NCBI RefSeq assembly: GCF_016718685.1
Contig: NZ_JADKCX010000009.1
Location: forward strand, 61,111-125,110
DNA from: Haliscomenobacter sp.
GTDB lineage: Bacteria; Bacteroidota; Bacteroidia; Chitinophagales; Saprospiraceae
Direction: 5' to 3'
Length of the DNA: 64,000 nt
Shown: piece by piece, positions 8,760 to 18,611 of the stretch
Layout: each line of letters opens with the position of its first letter
Numbering within the stretch: position 1 is the stretch's first letter
Program-made: the position numbers and the translations under genes
Notes under the pieces: model-generated
Told to the model about the DNA's origin: nothing
Databases searched by the model: none
The model's input: only the letters and a program-made list of their open reading frames with translations

Positions 8760-10232
8760 TTATTGCAATAGTTTGGATACTTCCCGCGCAACCACCTGCC
8801 CTGAAATCAGTGAAGGAGGCACCCCAGGGCCAGGAGTAGTGAGTTGCCCGGTAAAAAACAAGTTTTTTATTTTTTTACTCCGCAGTTTAGGCTTCAAAAA
8901 AGCAGTTTGAAACAAGGTATTGGCTAAACCATAGGCATTCCCTTTGAACGCATGGTAATCTGTTTCAAAATCGGCATGCGCGTATGAGCGTTTGTAGACT
9001 ACAGCAGAACGCACTTCCTGTCCGGTCAATCGCTCCAAGCGTTCCATCACCAGGTTGTAGTACTGTTCTCTTCTGGCTTCGGTATCCTCCAGATTTGGTG
9101 CCACAGGAATCAACACAAAGAGGTTTTCGTAGCCTTCCGGTGCAACAGTAGGGTCTGTAATGGATGGAGCACAGACGTAAAACAGCGGTTTTTCTGGCCA
9201 CTGCGGATCTTCGTATATTTCTATGGCGTGCTGGGTAAAATTTTCATCAAAAAACAAGTTGTGGTGGTGAAGGTTCTTCAACCGTTTGTTGATCCCCAGA
9301 TAAAAGAGCAGTGAAGAAGGCGCCATCACGCGCTTGTCCCAATAAGCAGCATCGTAATTGCGTTGCTCCGGCGTCAGTACTTGTTGGTCGAGGTGGTGGT
9401 AATCAGCACCACCTACCACTGCATCGGCGGTATATTCACGATCCTGAGTAATGACTTTGGTCGCCAGACCATTGGTCGCCAAGATTTGTTTTACTTCCTG
9501 GTTGAGCTGTAGGTCTACACCCAATTCTCTGGCCAAACTGACCATCGCCTCCACGATTTTGTACATGCCGCCCTGAGGATACCAGGTACCGAGAGCCATG
9601 TCCGCATAGTTCATCAAACTGTACATGGCCGGAGTTTTGGCTGGAGTTGCACCAAGGAACAATACCGGAAATTCGAGCAATTCAATCAATTGGCGATTGT
9701 TGAACAGCTGCCGGACATGCGTTGACATACTGGTGAACATTTGTAGCCGAAACATGCTCTTGATAAGGCGCAAATCGACAAATTCCAACATCGAATGGCT
9801 GGGTTTGTTGACAAAGTCGGCCATGCCCACCTCATACTTGTATTTAGCTTCTTCCAGAAATTTTTTCAGGTTCCTGCTGCTTCCTGGCTCGTAGCGCTCA
9901 AACATCGCAAAGAGTTCCTCCATATTGGCAGGCACATGCATGACCTCATCCTCGCCAAAAAAAATGGAGTACGATGGGTCCAAACGCTGAAGTTGATAGT
10001 AGTCGGAGGTTTTTTTACCAAAATGGGCAAAAAATTGCTCAAAAACATCCGGCATCCAATACCAGCTTGGCCCCATATCAAAAACAAAACCATCGGCACT
10101 GTACTGCCGTGCCCGGCCACCCGGTACGCCGTTTTTTTCCAGTACCGTTACCTGATAACCTGCTTTAGCCAGGCAACATGCCGCTGCCAAGCCTGCGAAA
10201 CCCGCTCCTATTACGACTACTTTTTTTGACAA
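8760..10232 (-). CDS. crtI: Phytoene desaturase, CrtI type
   Basis: A 490-residue FAD-dependent carotenoid desaturase. The N-terminal dinucleotide motif is VIGAGFAGLAAACCLAKAG, followed by LEKNGVPGGRARQY. The C-terminus has the CrtI signature FFTGQLTTPGPGVPPSLISG. It converts phytoene to lycopene by successive desaturations. The best start is TTG at 10230-10232, giving SKKVVVIGAG, because no in-frame ATG exists upstream before a stop. It is the first gene of the carotenoid operon and has a promoter-like motif about 75 bp upstream. The family also contains 4,4'-diapophytoene desaturases, but the CrtB/CrtYcd company favours the C40 pathway. Confidence 0.92.
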   Translation of the reverse strand: MSKKVVVIGAGFAGLAAACCLAKAGYQVTVLEKNGVPGGRARQYSADGFVFDMGPSWYWMPDVFEQFFAHFGKKTSDYYQLQRLDPSYSIFFGEDEVMHVPANMEELFAMFERYEPGSSRNLKKFLEEAKYKYEVGMADFVNKPSHSMLEFVDLRLIKSMFRLQMFTSMSTHVRQLFNNRQLIELLEFPVLFLGATPAKTPAMYSLMNYADMALGTWYPQGGMYKIVEAMVSLARELGVDLQLNQEVKQILATNGLATKVITQDREYTADAVVGGADYHHLDQQVLTPEQRNYDAAYWDKRVMAPSSLLFYLGINKRLKNLHHHNLFFDENFTQHAIEIYEDPQWPEKPLFYVCAPSITDPTVAPEGYENLFVLIPVAPNLEDTEARREQYYNLVMERLERLTGQEVRSAVVYKRSYAHADFETDYHAFKGNAYGLANTLFQTAFLKPKLRSKKIKNLFFTGQLTTPGPGVPPSLISGQVVAREVSKLLQ

Positions 10233-10304
10233 GGTATTTGTTTTATCCTGTGAAAACTGGTAGGGAAACAGTGTTTAATGGCTTTTGTTTAAGCTTTTGG
10301 CAAT

Positions 10305-10334
10305 AAAAGTTAGACAAGATGAAATGCATTCAAA
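10305..10334 (-). promoter_or_regulatory. Candidate promoter of the carotenoid operon
   Basis: On the minus strand TTTG is followed after 18 nt by TAACTTTT, close to the Bacteroidota sigma-A pattern TTTG / TAnnTTTG. It lies 73 bp upstream of the crtI start. The -7 element differs at its last base, so this is a moderate match. Confidence 0.45.
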
Positions 10335-10435
10335 GACAGGCTATAAACCATTTTAGAAATAATTTTCAGGCTGGTGCAATATTTTTTCCGCTTCGTTGGT
10401 TTTACAATTGATATTCAGTCATTAAACAATGCTAC

Positions 10436-10675
10436 ATGGATCAAACCTTTACTCAAAACATGCTTGTTAAATACCTCTATCAGGAAACCTCGGCAGCTGA
10501 AACTTTGGCCGTCAGTGAAGCTTTACAGGAAAATGTCCTGTTGCGCGAAGAATATTTGGATCTTCGCAAAGCTTATGACCAATTGCCCAAAGTGAAGTTC
10601 AACGCCAAGCCATCCACCTTGCAAAACATTCTACAGTACAGCAAACGCTCAACTGCCTTGCAAGGCCAGGATTAA
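10436..10675 (+). CDS. Small conserved hypothetical protein
   Basis: A 79-residue soluble, predicted helical protein with no signal peptide or cysteines. The N-terminal half (LVKYLYQETSAAETLAVSEAL) resembles the short helix found at the start of anti-sigma-factor zinc-finger-like and tetratricopeptide-adaptor proteins of Bacteroidota. The remainder is charged (LREEYLDLRKAYDQLPK). It is followed directly by a strong terminator, so it is transcribed as a separate small gene between the carotenoid operon and recA. I do not recognise a function. Support for it being real: codon use like its neighbours, an in-frame ATG and the downstream terminator. Confidence 0.65.
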   Translation: MDQTFTQNMLVKYLYQETSAAETLAVSEALQENVLLREEYLDLRKAYDQLPKVKFNAKPSTLQNILQYSKRSTALQGQD

Positions 10676-10697
10676 GGTACTTATTTTGCAGCCTAAG

Positions 10698-10740
10698 AAG
10701 CGGAATCTGATGACTTTCAGGTTCCGCTTTTTTATTTTTT
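10698..10740 (+). terminator. Rho-independent terminator after the small ORF
   Basis: AAGCGGAATCTGA at 10698-10710 pairs with TCAGGTTCCGCTT at 10717-10729 (13 bp, one G-U), followed by TTTTATTTTTTT. It separates the 79-residue gene from recA. Confidence 0.85.
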
Positions 10741-10770
10741 TATCTTTTTATAAAAATTGTTTCACAAAAT

Positions 10771-10801
10771 TTTGCATTTAAAACATTTAATGCTATTTTT
10801 G
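10771..10801 (+). promoter_or_regulatory. recA promoter, Bacteroidota type
   Basis: TTTG at 10771-10774 and TATTTTTG at 10794-10801 are separated by 19 nt, an exact match to the Bacteroidota TTTG / TAnnTTTG consensus. The 5' leader would be about 35 nt. No obvious LexA-type palindrome overlaps it. Confidence 0.7.
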
Positions 10802-10841
10802 TAGAATCATTTTTGAGCATAAAACGTAATACAAAATCACC

Positions 10842-11903
10842 ATGTCGCAACTGGACAAAGACCAAAAATTAAAAGCCCTCCAACTTACCATGGATCGTTT
10901 GGACAAAACCTACGGTAAGGGTACGGTCATGCGTTTGGGAGACAAACAAGTAAGCTATGTCGATGTCATTTCCACTGGCTCAATTGGCTTGGATGTCGCC
11001 CTGGGAATCAATGGTTTGCCCAAAGGCCGGATCGTAGAAATTTATGGCCCGGAATCTTCTGGTAAAACCACATTGGCTATTCACGCCATTGCAGAATGTC
11101 AAAAACAAGGCGGTATAGCCGCAATTGTTGATGCGGAACACGCTTTTGACCGTTTTTACGCCGAAAAATTGGGGGTAAAAACCGATGAGCTGTTGATTTC
11201 TCAGCCTGACAATGGTGAACAAGCACTTGAAATTGTTGAAAACCTGATCCGTTCTGGAGCAATCGACATCATAGTGGTAGACTCCGTAGCTGCTTTGGTT
11301 CCCCGCAGTGAAATTGAAGGAGAAATGGGTGACTCTAAAGTGGGTGTACAAGCCCGTCTGATGTCACAGGCCATGCGTAAACTCACCGGTAGCATTGGCA
11401 GAACCAACTGCTGCTGTATCTTCATCAACCAGTTGCGCGAAAAAATTGGGGTGATGTTTGGCAATCCGGAGACCACTACGGGTGGTAATGCCCTCAAATT
11501 TTATGCCTCTATTCGTCTCGATATCCGCAAGTCGGGCGCTGCCATTAAAGACAAAGATGGCAATGTGGTCGGCAACCAGGTGAAGGTAACCGTGAAGAAA
11601 AATAAACTGGCTCCACCATTCCGCATCGCTACTTTCGACATTGTGTTTGGTGAAGGCATCTCCAAAGCAGGTGAAACGGTCGACATGGGCGTAGATTATG
11701 AGGTCATCCAAAAAAGTGGTGCCTGGTACAGCTACAATGGAGCCAAAATTGCCCAGGGTCGTGAGGCCGCCAAGCAGTTCTTACTGGACAACCCTGAAAT
11801 GGGTGCAGAGTTAGAGCTGAAAATCAAAGAAAAACTTTTATCCAATCCTGAAGCCATCAAAATTGTGCCTGCTGCGGGTGCAAGTGATGATGACGATGAA
11901 TAA
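10842..11903 (+). CDS. recA: Recombinase RecA
   Basis: A 353-residue RecA, the ATP-dependent strand-exchange and LexA-coprotease protein. Walker A is GPESSGKTT (residues about 67-75), Walker B is IDIIVVDSVAAL, and the L2/DNA-binding region is FINQLREKIGVMFGNPETTTGG. The frame is intact over its full length and ends in an acidic tail (DDDDE), as usual. The ATG lies about 40 bp after a good promoter. The TAA stop is followed without a gap by a tandem-repeat hairpin element that runs to the stop of the convergent uppS. Confidence 0.98.
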   Translation: MSQLDKDQKLKALQLTMDRLDKTYGKGTVMRLGDKQVSYVDVISTGSIGLDVALGINGLPKGRIVEIYGPESSGKTTLAIHAIAECQKQGGIAAIVDAEHAFDRFYAEKLGVKTDELLISQPDNGEQALEIVENLIRSGAIDIIVVDSVAALVPRSEIEGEMGDSKVGVQARLMSQAMRKLTGSIGRTNCCCIFINQLREKIGVMFGNPETTTGGNALKFYASIRLDIRKSGAAIKDKDGNVVGNQVKVTVKKNKLAPPFRIATFDIVFGEGISKAGETVDMGVDYEVIQKSGAWYSYNGAKIAQGREAAKQFLLDNPEMGAELELKIKEKLLSNPEAIKIVPAAGASDDDDE

Positions 11904-12015
11904 TTGAAGAGAGTTGAAGAGTTTAGGGTTGAAGAGTTGACAAGAACCTTGCATTTTTCGCAAATGTGCTTTTCTCTTCAACTCTAAACTTTTCAACTCT
12001 TCAACTCTTCAACTT
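11904..12015. repeat. Mirror-array hairpin element E1 (unit GTTGAAGAG)
   Basis: The left arm (11904-11940) is a degenerate tandem array of GTTGAAGAG with one TTTAGG insert. After a 32-nt loop the right arm (11973-12015) is an array of the reverse complement CTCTTCAAC. The arms can pair over some 35 bp. The element fills the entire space between the recA stop and the uppS 3' end, and it supplies the last codons of uppS (KLKS and stop). It may work as a bidirectional terminator, but it lacks a normal U-tract. The right arm of E5 (53.6 kb) contains an exact 27-nt copy of part of this element. Confidence 0.85.
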
Positions 12016-12747
12016 TACTTCCTCAATCTTTCCAAACCTGCGCTCGCGGTTTTGAAAATCAATAATGGCCTGAAAGAAATGTTCTTTGTGAAAATCAGGC
12101 CACAAAGTAGGGGTAAAATAAAATTCAGCATAAGCCAATTGCCAGAGCAGAAAATTGCTCAGTCGATTCTCTCCACTAGTCCGGATCAACAATTCAGGAT
12201 CAGGAATTCCTTTGGTGGAAAGGGCATTGGCGAAGGTTGCTTCAGTGATGTCTTCAACTTCCATTTTGCCGTCTTTCACCAAAGCAGCCATCTGCCGACT
12301 TGCTTCGAGTATCTCCCATTTCGCACTATAGTTGAGCGCCAATACAAGTGTCATGCGGGTATTGGTACGGGTATTGGCAATGCCATCCAAAAGCGCGCGG
12401 TGAGTACTGTTGGGTAACTTACTCAGGTCGCCGATAGCCTCCAGGCGAATGTTATTTTTATTAAGCGTAGCAATTTCCTTGTGCAACGTATCAACCAATA
12501 AGGTCATGAGTGCATCTACTTCAAACTTGGGGCGTCCCCAATTTTCCGTAGAAAAAGCATAAAGCGTCAAATATTTCACACCAAGTTCCGCAGCTGCTTC
12601 GGTCGTTTCCCGAACGGCTTTGACTCCGTTGCGATGCCCAAACACCCTCGGCTGCCCATGCTGCTTGGCCCAACGTCCATTACCGTCCATAATGATGGCA
12701 ATGTGCTGAGGCAAGCGGTCAGTATCAATCAGTTGTTTTAAGTCCAT
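12001..12747 (-). CDS. uppS: Undecaprenyl diphosphate synthase (cis-prenyltransferase)
   Basis: A 248-residue cis-prenyltransferase that makes the C55 lipid carrier for cell-wall and polysaccharide synthesis. The signature HIAIIMDGNGRWAKQ lies at residues 15-29, and the second substrate-binding region reads LLIRTSGENRLSNFLLWQ, followed by AYAEFYFT. Length and frame are normal. The last four codons (K L K S) and the TGA lie inside the tandem-repeat element E1, so the C-terminus appears to have been shaped by the repeat. It is convergent with recA. Confidence 0.95.
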   Translation of the reverse strand: MDLKQLIDTDRLPQHIAIIMDGNGRWAKQHGQPRVFGHRNGVKAVRETTEAAAELGVKYLTLYAFSTENWGRPKFEVDALMTLLVDTLHKEIATLNKNNIRLEAIGDLSKLPNSTHRALLDGIANTRTNTRMTLVLALNYSAKWEILEASRQMAALVKDGKMEVEDITEATFANALSTKGIPDPELLIRTSGENRLSNFLLWQLAYAEFYFTPTLWPDFHKEHFFQAIIDFQNRERRFGKIEEVKLKS

Positions 12748-12985
12748 CTTGCAAAAATAAAAAGAAATGCTAGGTTTTTAAATTCATATCCTATCGCATT
12801 TCCTTATCTTGCCTGATAAACTTAGCCAAAGTTCAATGGTGCTATAATTTTTTGCCGCAGAAAAAGTTTTATTGCAAATAGAGCCACCCGCCGAAATAAA
12901 AGCCCAGCAAAATGCGCTTAAATTACGGTTTCGTTCTTAGGCATCACAATTGGCTGGCTATGTCAACCAATAACCCTGAAAATTT

Positions 12986-14709
12986 ATGATGAAGGAGACC
13001 ATCGATACCGAGGTAATGAAATTTGAAGAGTTTGAATACAAGCGGCCAGATATGGCGCAACTCTCTTCTGATTTTGAGCGCTTGTTTGAAGAGTTTAGCC
13101 AAGCGGCTCTTTTGAGCAACAACAAGATATCTTCCACGAAATCAATGAGATTCGGGTATTGTTCGCCAGCATGTACAACATCTGCCACATCCGGCATACC
13201 ATCGATACCCGTGATGCCTTTTACGAAGCCGAGAATGATTTCTTCAACCAGGAACTCCCGAATTTTCAGGCGTTCAATACCGAATTGAACAATAAGTTAC
13301 TGGCTTCTCCGTATCGCGATGCCTTTGAACGCCAATGGGGAGAACAGCTTTTCAGGATAGCGGAACTCAACCGCCGTACTTTTGCGCCAGAAGTACTTGC
13401 CGATCTTCAGGAAGAAAATCGGCTGAGTAGTGAGTACGTGCTCATCAAAGCAGGGGCCCAAATTGATTTCCAGGGTGAAAAATTCAACTTATCGGCACTT
13501 TTGCCCCATGAGTTGTCTCCAGACCGGGCTACCCGCCAATCCGCCAGTGAAGCGAAATGGTCCTTTTTCGCAGGGCACGCAGGAGAAGTTGAAAGCATTT
13601 TTGGTCAATTGGTCAAAACCCGGCATGGCATTGCCCAGAAGCTCGGTTATCCGGATTTTACCAACCTGGGGTACGACAGATTGACCCGTTCGGATTATAC
13701 TGCGAACCAAGTTGTTGGTTTCCGCGAGGAAATTGCCAAATACATCGTCCCTCTGGCCAGCCGCTTGTACGAGCGGCAACAAAAACGCCTCAAGCTGGAT
13801 AAGTTGTACTACTACGATGAAGAGTTTCGCTTTGCATCCGGCAACCCCAAGCCCCAAGGCCCTCCATCCTGGATCGTGAAACAAGCCCAACACATGTACC
13901 GTGAAATGTCGGAGGAAACCGATGAGTTTTTCACCTTGATGCAAGAGGCGCACCTCATGGATCTGGAGAACAAAGACGGCAAAGCCACCGGAGGTTACTG
14001 CACCTATATCGAACAATACCGCACTCCTTATATTTTTTCTAACTTCAATGGTACCAGTGGAGACGTGGACGTCCTCACCCATGAGTGTGGTCATGCCTTT
14101 CAGGTATTTAGCAGCCGGGACATCGGCCTGAGTGAATACAAATGGCCCACCTACGAAGCCTGCGAAATTCATTCCATGAGCATGGAGTTTTTTGCCTGGC
14201 CCTGGATGAATTTATTTTTTGGCCCACAGGCTGATAAATACAAATTCATGCATTTGTCCAATGCCATTTACTTTTTGCCCTATGGCACCGCAATTGATGA
14301 ATTTCAGCACATCGTGTATGCCAATCCAGAGATGAGCCCTGCCGAACGCAACCAGGTATGGTCAGATTTGGAAAAAAAATACTTGCCTCAACGAAATTAT
14401 GGCGACAATTCTTTCTTGAAGAATGGTGGCTACTGGCAGAGGCAAGGACATGTGTTCACTACCCCGTTTTACTATATCGATTACGTACTCGCCCAGATTT
14501 GTGCCTTTCAGTATTGGAAATGGGATCAGGAGGATCATGCAAGTGCCTGGGAAAGCTACGTAAGACTGTGCAAAGCGGGAGGTAGCAAATCCTTTCTGGA
14601 ATTGGTAGATCTGGCTGGAATCAATTCTCCCTTCCAGAAAGGTTGTGTGGAGGCAGTAGCTCAGGAAATATCCAACTGGTTAGAAAAGATTGACGATTCC
14701 AGTTTTTGA
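12986..14709 (+). CDS. M3-family oligoendopeptidase (one frameshift)
   Basis: A zinc oligopeptidase of the M3/PepF family, about 573 residues after correction. The catalytic motif is THECGHAFQVF, with the third ligand in the downstream helix YEACEIHSMSMEFF. The N-terminal 40 residues (KFEEFEYKRPDMAQLSSDFE) are in a different frame from the rest. Adding one T to the TTTT run at 13110-13113 joins them through LFEQQQDIFHEI, as expected for the family. I treat this as a sequence error. The start is ATG 12986, or the ATG at 13016 that gives KFEEFEYKRP. Cytosolic peptide turnover is the usual role. Confidence 0.9.
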
Positions 14710-14766
14710 CGCGAGCTTAATCAACAACATAGTAATCCGATTTTAGTAGAAAAAATTCCTGATCCC

Positions 14767-15846
14767 ATGGAACTGATTATCCAATGCTTTCTCACGGCAT
14801 TTTTATTGACTTATTTTGCTATTCCATCCATTATCAGGATAGCGTTGGCAAAAAACCTGATGGATGATCCAGGAGAAAGAAGTTCGCATGAGGTAAGTAC
14901 GCCATCACTAGGGGGCATTGCTGTTTTTGGAGGAGTCATTTTTGCCATCATTATGTGGACCCCAAGCCCTGTTTTTTCGCAGGTTCAGTACCTGTTGGGG
15001 GCATTTGTGATTATTTTTCTGATCGGGGCTAAGGACGATATTGCTCCGGTATCGCCCGACAAAAAACTACTTGCCCAGGTATTCGCAGCTACCATTATTG
15101 TGGTCAAATCTGATGTTCAGCTCCACAGTTTTCATGGACTATTGGGGATTCACAATGCGTTTCATCCGTTGTTCTACCTCTTTGTATCCATTTTTACCAT
15201 CCTGGTTTTGGTCAATGCCTTCAACCTTATTGATGGGATAGATGGCCTGGCGGCATGTATTGGTGCCTTGATTTGTGGAGTCTTGGGTTGCTGGTTTTAT
15301 TTAACTGGTCAGATTGAATATACAGCGGTTGCTTATGCCTCAATGGGTGGTATTTTGGCTTTTTTGCGCTACAACATTTCACCCGCCCAAATTTTCATGG
15401 GTGATACGGGATCCTTACTCATTGGGTTAATTTGTGCTACCCTGATTGTCAAATTCATCGACTTCAACCATAACCTTCCCATTGGTCACGCTTACCGCTT
15501 CAATGGTGCACCCGCTGTGGCGATAGGCATTATGATCATTCCCATTTTTGATACCCTGCGGGTGTTCATCACCAGAATGATGCGGGGCACCTCGCCTTTT
15601 AAGCCCGACCGGCGGCACATCCATCATCTGTTGATCGATGCTGGCTACAGCCATATGGAAGCTACGGCCATTTTGGTTTTTGTCAATACCGCTTTTATCC
15701 TGTTTGTGTTTACTTTTCATGCCGCACTCAATATGCATTGGCTTATTCTCATCATGGGCTTGGTTGCGGGTGGGCTTACTTATTACCTGCACAAACGGGT
15801 ATTGGTCATTAAGAATGGTAAACTTAAACTTAATGAAACAGCATGA
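14767..15846 (+). CDS. WecA/MraY-family undecaprenyl-phosphate sugar-1-phosphate transferase
   Basis: A 359-residue polytopic membrane enzyme of the polyprenyl-phosphate N-acetylhexosamine-1-phosphate transferase family. Key motifs: GAKDDIAPVSPDKKL (DDxxD-like), NAFNLIDGIDGLA (substrate Asp), FMGDTGSL and the cytoplasmic RRHIHHLL, which is typical of WecA/TagO rather than MraY. It starts polysaccharide or O-antigen-like chains on undecaprenyl phosphate, the product of the nearby uppS pathway. Around ten hydrophobic helices. It is followed after 62 bp by a small membrane protein on the same strand. The exact sugar (GlcNAc is most common) is inferred. Confidence 0.9.
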   Translation: MELIIQCFLTAFLLTYFAIPSIIRIALAKNLMDDPGERSSHEVSTPSLGGIAVFGGVIFAIIMWTPSPVFSQVQYLLGAFVIIFLIGAKDDIAPVSPDKKLLAQVFAATIIVVKSDVQLHSFHGLLGIHNAFHPLFYLFVSIFTILVLVNAFNLIDGIDGLAACIGALICGVLGCWFYLTGQIEYTAVAYASMGGILAFLRYNISPAQIFMGDTGSLLIGLICATLIVKFIDFNHNLPIGHAYRFNGAPAVAIGIMIIPIFDTLRVFITRMMRGTSPFKPDRRHIHHLLIDAGYSHMEATAILVFVNTAFILFVFTFHAALNMHWLILIMGLVAGGLTYYLHKRVLVIKNGKLKLNETA

Positions 15847-15908
15847 TCAATTTTACCAGCAATTTTGCTCAAAAAATTGCAGTTTTGCAGCTAATTAATG
15901 CAAACACA

Positions 15909-16082
15909 ATGAAAAGCAAACAAATCTTGGTAGGCATTTTGATCGTAGCCATGGTTGGTGCAGGGATTTCTCAATTGATGCCAACCCTCAATATTATGGC
16001 GAGCAATGCCTTTTCCCTGATCGGGATCATCGTTGTCGTGGGTCTTTTGGGCTATGGCGCTTACCGTATTTTGCAGGATTAG
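15909..16082 (+). CDS. Small two-helix membrane protein
   Basis: A 57-residue protein starting at the ATG that gives MKSKQILVGILIVAMVGAG. It contains two hydrophobic stretches (residues 6-22 and 35-52, IGIIVVVGLLGYGAYR) separated by a short linker, so it probably spans the membrane twice or has a signal plus one helix. An upstream start at 15843 would add 22 polar residues and is less likely. It may be co-transcribed with the WecA-like gene. I do not recognise a family; it could be a small accessory protein. Confidence 0.55.
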   Translation: MKSKQILVGILIVAMVGAGISQLMPTLNIMASNAFSLIGIIVVVGLLGYGAYRILQD

Positions 16083-16119
16083 CCCCATGTAGCGTGCTTG
16101 TAAATACCTAACAAGTGCT

Positions 16120-16941
16120 CTAAAGTTCTTCCAAAAGGGCTTTGATGATTCCCGACAAACGTTTTTCTGCACCTTTTGCCACCGCGACCACATCGTCGAG
16201 GCTGGTTTCCCGTATGTCCTCAATGGGATAACAACGGTTGGTGGCAATGCTTACCACAAGTAGGGGTACATCCATATGCCGGGCTACCAATACCTCGGGT
16301 ACGGTAGACATACCGACTACGTCCGCGCCCATGAGGTGGGCAAAATTGTATTCAGCGGGGGTCTCTAAATTGGGTCCTTGCAGCCCCAAATAAACACCTT
16401 CGTGCGCAGCTACCCCTTGTGCCCGGGCAATCTCAAGTGCTCGGGCATTGAGTTTTCGATCGTAGGCGTGCAGCATATCGGGAAAACGAGGCCCCAGGCG
16501 CTCATCGTTGTGTCCTCGTAGTGGATTGTCGGCTTGTAAGTTGATGTGGTCTTTCAGAAAAATTAAATCTCCAGCGTAAATGTGTTGGTTTACACTGCCC
16601 GCTGCGTTGCTGATGAACAGGCGCTGAATGCCCAGGAATTTCATCACCCGCACCGGGAAGGTGATTTGTTGCATGGTGTAGCCTTCGTAATAGTGAAAAC
16701 GGCCAGCCATGGCCACCACTTTTCGGCCTGCCAGGTATCCAAATACCAATTCCCCCTTATGACTTTCCACCGTAGAAATAGGAAAATGGGGAATTTCTTT
16801 GTAGGGAAAAACGGCTATACGGTCGATTTCCTGTGCTAAATCACTCAAGCCAGTGCCGAGGATGATGCCAAAATCGGGTTCAAAGTCAGTCTTTGAACGA
16901 AGGAACGCCAGGGCTTCCTGGATTTGATCGTAGAGTTGCAT
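16120..16941 (-). CDS. punA: Purine-nucleoside phosphorylase, trimeric PNP-I type
   Basis: A 273-residue enzyme that cleaves inosine and guanosine with phosphate to free base and ribose-1-phosphate. Recognised by GIILGTGLSDLA (phosphate-binding loop), MAGRFHYYEG, LFISNAAGSVN, the purine-site motif GVYLGLQGPNLETPAEYN and GADVVGMSTVPE. Length matches the mammalian-like trimeric class. The frame is intact. It is convergent with the small membrane protein and sits downstream of the DUF1501 gene on the same strand (51 bp gap). Confidence 0.93.
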   Translation of the reverse strand: MQLYDQIQEALAFLRSKTDFEPDFGIILGTGLSDLAQEIDRIAVFPYKEIPHFPISTVESHKGELVFGYLAGRKVVAMAGRFHYYEGYTMQQITFPVRVMKFLGIQRLFISNAAGSVNQHIYAGDLIFLKDHINLQADNPLRGHNDERLGPRFPDMLHAYDRKLNARALEIARAQGVAAHEGVYLGLQGPNLETPAEYNFAHLMGADVVGMSTVPEVLVARHMDVPLLVVSIATNRCYPIEDIRETSLDDVVAVAKGAEKRLSGIIKALLEEL

Positions 16942-16992
16942 ATCGGATTAAATTGCCGCTCAAAGATACGAGGAATGCTGGCAATTTTACCA

Positions 16993-18597
16993 TCAATGCA
17001 AAAATGCCTTCTCCGATCCTATCCGGTTTCCAGCCAATATTTGTACGATGTAGATGCCGGGGAGGATGTTTTCCCGAAGACGCAAATTGCTCTGCTGTTC
17101 ACCAGACATGCGTTGTCCCAGGTTTTGCTCCTGCAATACCTGCCCAGTAATGCCAACAATGCGGATTTGTACCGCCATACTTTCAGGCAAATCATATTGG
17201 ACACGTACTTCACGCTGTCCGGTACTCACCTTCATGGCCAAACGGCGGGCCTGAACTGCTATCGTACCCGTACTTGGCGAACATTGCAAGCCCAAAGTTG
17301 GTAAGCGATCAAAACGACGCCCCATCACGGTATCCACTTCCGCACTGCCAATACACAACCAGTTTTCCAGCACGGTGGCGTAAATTTGTCGAAAATCGGT
17401 TGAAAATTTCAAATTACCATCCTCATCCAGGTCCTTCAGATTGGGATTTTTGCCAATAAAACCATTGCCGTTGAGCCCTGGTCCAAACAGCATCAAAGGA
17501 GCTGCTGCACCATGGTCGGTACCCTGTGAAGCGTTTTGTTCGGGCCTGCGGCCAAACTCGGAAATGGTCATGGCGAGTACCTTATCCGCCCAGCCCCCCG
17601 TTTGTAAATCCTGGTAAAACAAACTAACCGATTGCGCGATGTTTTCCAATAGCGCCGGGTGATTGTTGTTTTGGTCGGCGTGGTTGTCAAAGCCATCCAG
17701 GGTGACCATATATAGTCGCGTGCCCAAACCTCCTTTGATCAAGCGAGCCACCAGGGCCAGCTGTGCGCCCAGATTGGCGGGGTATTCAACGGTATTTTTG
17801 CCCGCTTTGTACGCAGTTTCGATGCCTTGGGCGTAAGTAAAAGTCGTATTGGTAAGGGTTCGCAGGTAAGTGAGTTGCTCACCGTAGTAACAATCTGGCA
17901 CGTCGAGGGGGTCGTACAAACGGCCACTTTGGGCAATTTTGGCTAATTCTTCCGGATCGTTGACCACTACCGCCATGTTGTCGTTTTTGGTGTTGGTGAA
18001 TGCGAGGTTTCCCGCCCCACCAATTTGAATCGCCGGTGGCATTTTGGGCGGCTTGCTCAGGTAATCGGGATTGACGTCTTCCAGCCAACGCCCCAACCAA
18101 CCGCTGGATTCCAGGACTTTTGCATCGCTTGTCGTGGCCCAGATGTCGGAAGAGCGGAAATGGGACAGGTTTTGTTCGGGGTACCCCACGTTGTGTATCA
18201 CCTTCATGTCCCCATCTTTCCACATTTTTTCCAATGCCGCCATGCGGTTTTGGATGCCAAAAGAAGGATTGAGGTTGATGATTTGATTGTTTGGAATGGC
18301 AATACCCGGGCGCAAACTTTTATAGGTGCTATAATCAAAAACGGGGATGATGGTATTGATCCCGTCATTCCCACCTTTGAGGCGAATGAGCACCAGAATG
18401 CGCTCACCTTCCATAGCACTGAGCAATGCGGCCAGCTGTGAACTGGCCAATGCGGTCACCGGAGTGCTGCCAAGCAGGATGGAACCAGCTCCACTCAAGC
18501 CCAACATGCGCAGAAAGGTGCGGCGGTTCCAGGATTCGTGGGAAAGGGCATGCGCTTGGGGATCTTGCAGCGAAGTACCTTGTTTATGTTTGAGCAT
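16993..18597 (-). CDS. DUF1501 protein with Tat signal and T9SS sorting domain
   Basis: A 534-residue exported protein. The N-terminus carries a twin-arginine motif NRRTFLRMLGLSGAGSILL (residues about 24-42). The body (residues 60-430) is a DUF1501 domain related to the alkaline phosphatase/sulfatase superfamily, with LIRLKGGNDGINTIIP near its start. The last 80 residues form a T9SS-type sorting domain (ILPGIYIVQILAGNRIG). I start at the ATG giving MLKHKQGTS, because the longer frame only overlaps the upstream gene. It lies 14 bp downstream of the DUF1800 gene in an operon, the standard pairing for these two families. The catalytic function of the pair is not established. Confidence 0.88.
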   Translation of the reverse strand: MLKHKQGTSLQDPQAHALSHESWNRRTFLRMLGLSGAGSILLGSTPVTALASSQLAALLSAMEGERILVLIRLKGGNDGINTIIPVFDYSTYKSLRPGIAIPNNQIINLNPSFGIQNRMAALEKMWKDGDMKVIHNVGYPEQNLSHFRSSDIWATTSDAKVLESSGWLGRWLEDVNPDYLSKPPKMPPAIQIGGAGNLAFTNTKNDNMAVVVNDPEELAKIAQSGRLYDPLDVPDCYYGEQLTYLRTLTNTTFTYAQGIETAYKAGKNTVEYPANLGAQLALVARLIKGGLGTRLYMVTLDGFDNHADQNNNHPALLENIAQSVSLFYQDLQTGGWADKVLAMTISEFGRRPEQNASQGTDHGAAAPLMLFGPGLNGNGFIGKNPNLKDLDEDGNLKFSTDFRQIYATVLENWLCIGSAEVDTVMGRRFDRLPTLGLQCSPSTGTIAVQARRLAMKVSTGQREVRVQYDLPESMAVQIRIVGITGQVLQEQNLGQRMSGEQQSNLRLRENILPGIYIVQILAGNRIGSEKAFLH

Positions 18598-18611
18598 GGT
18601 TAATGATGGTA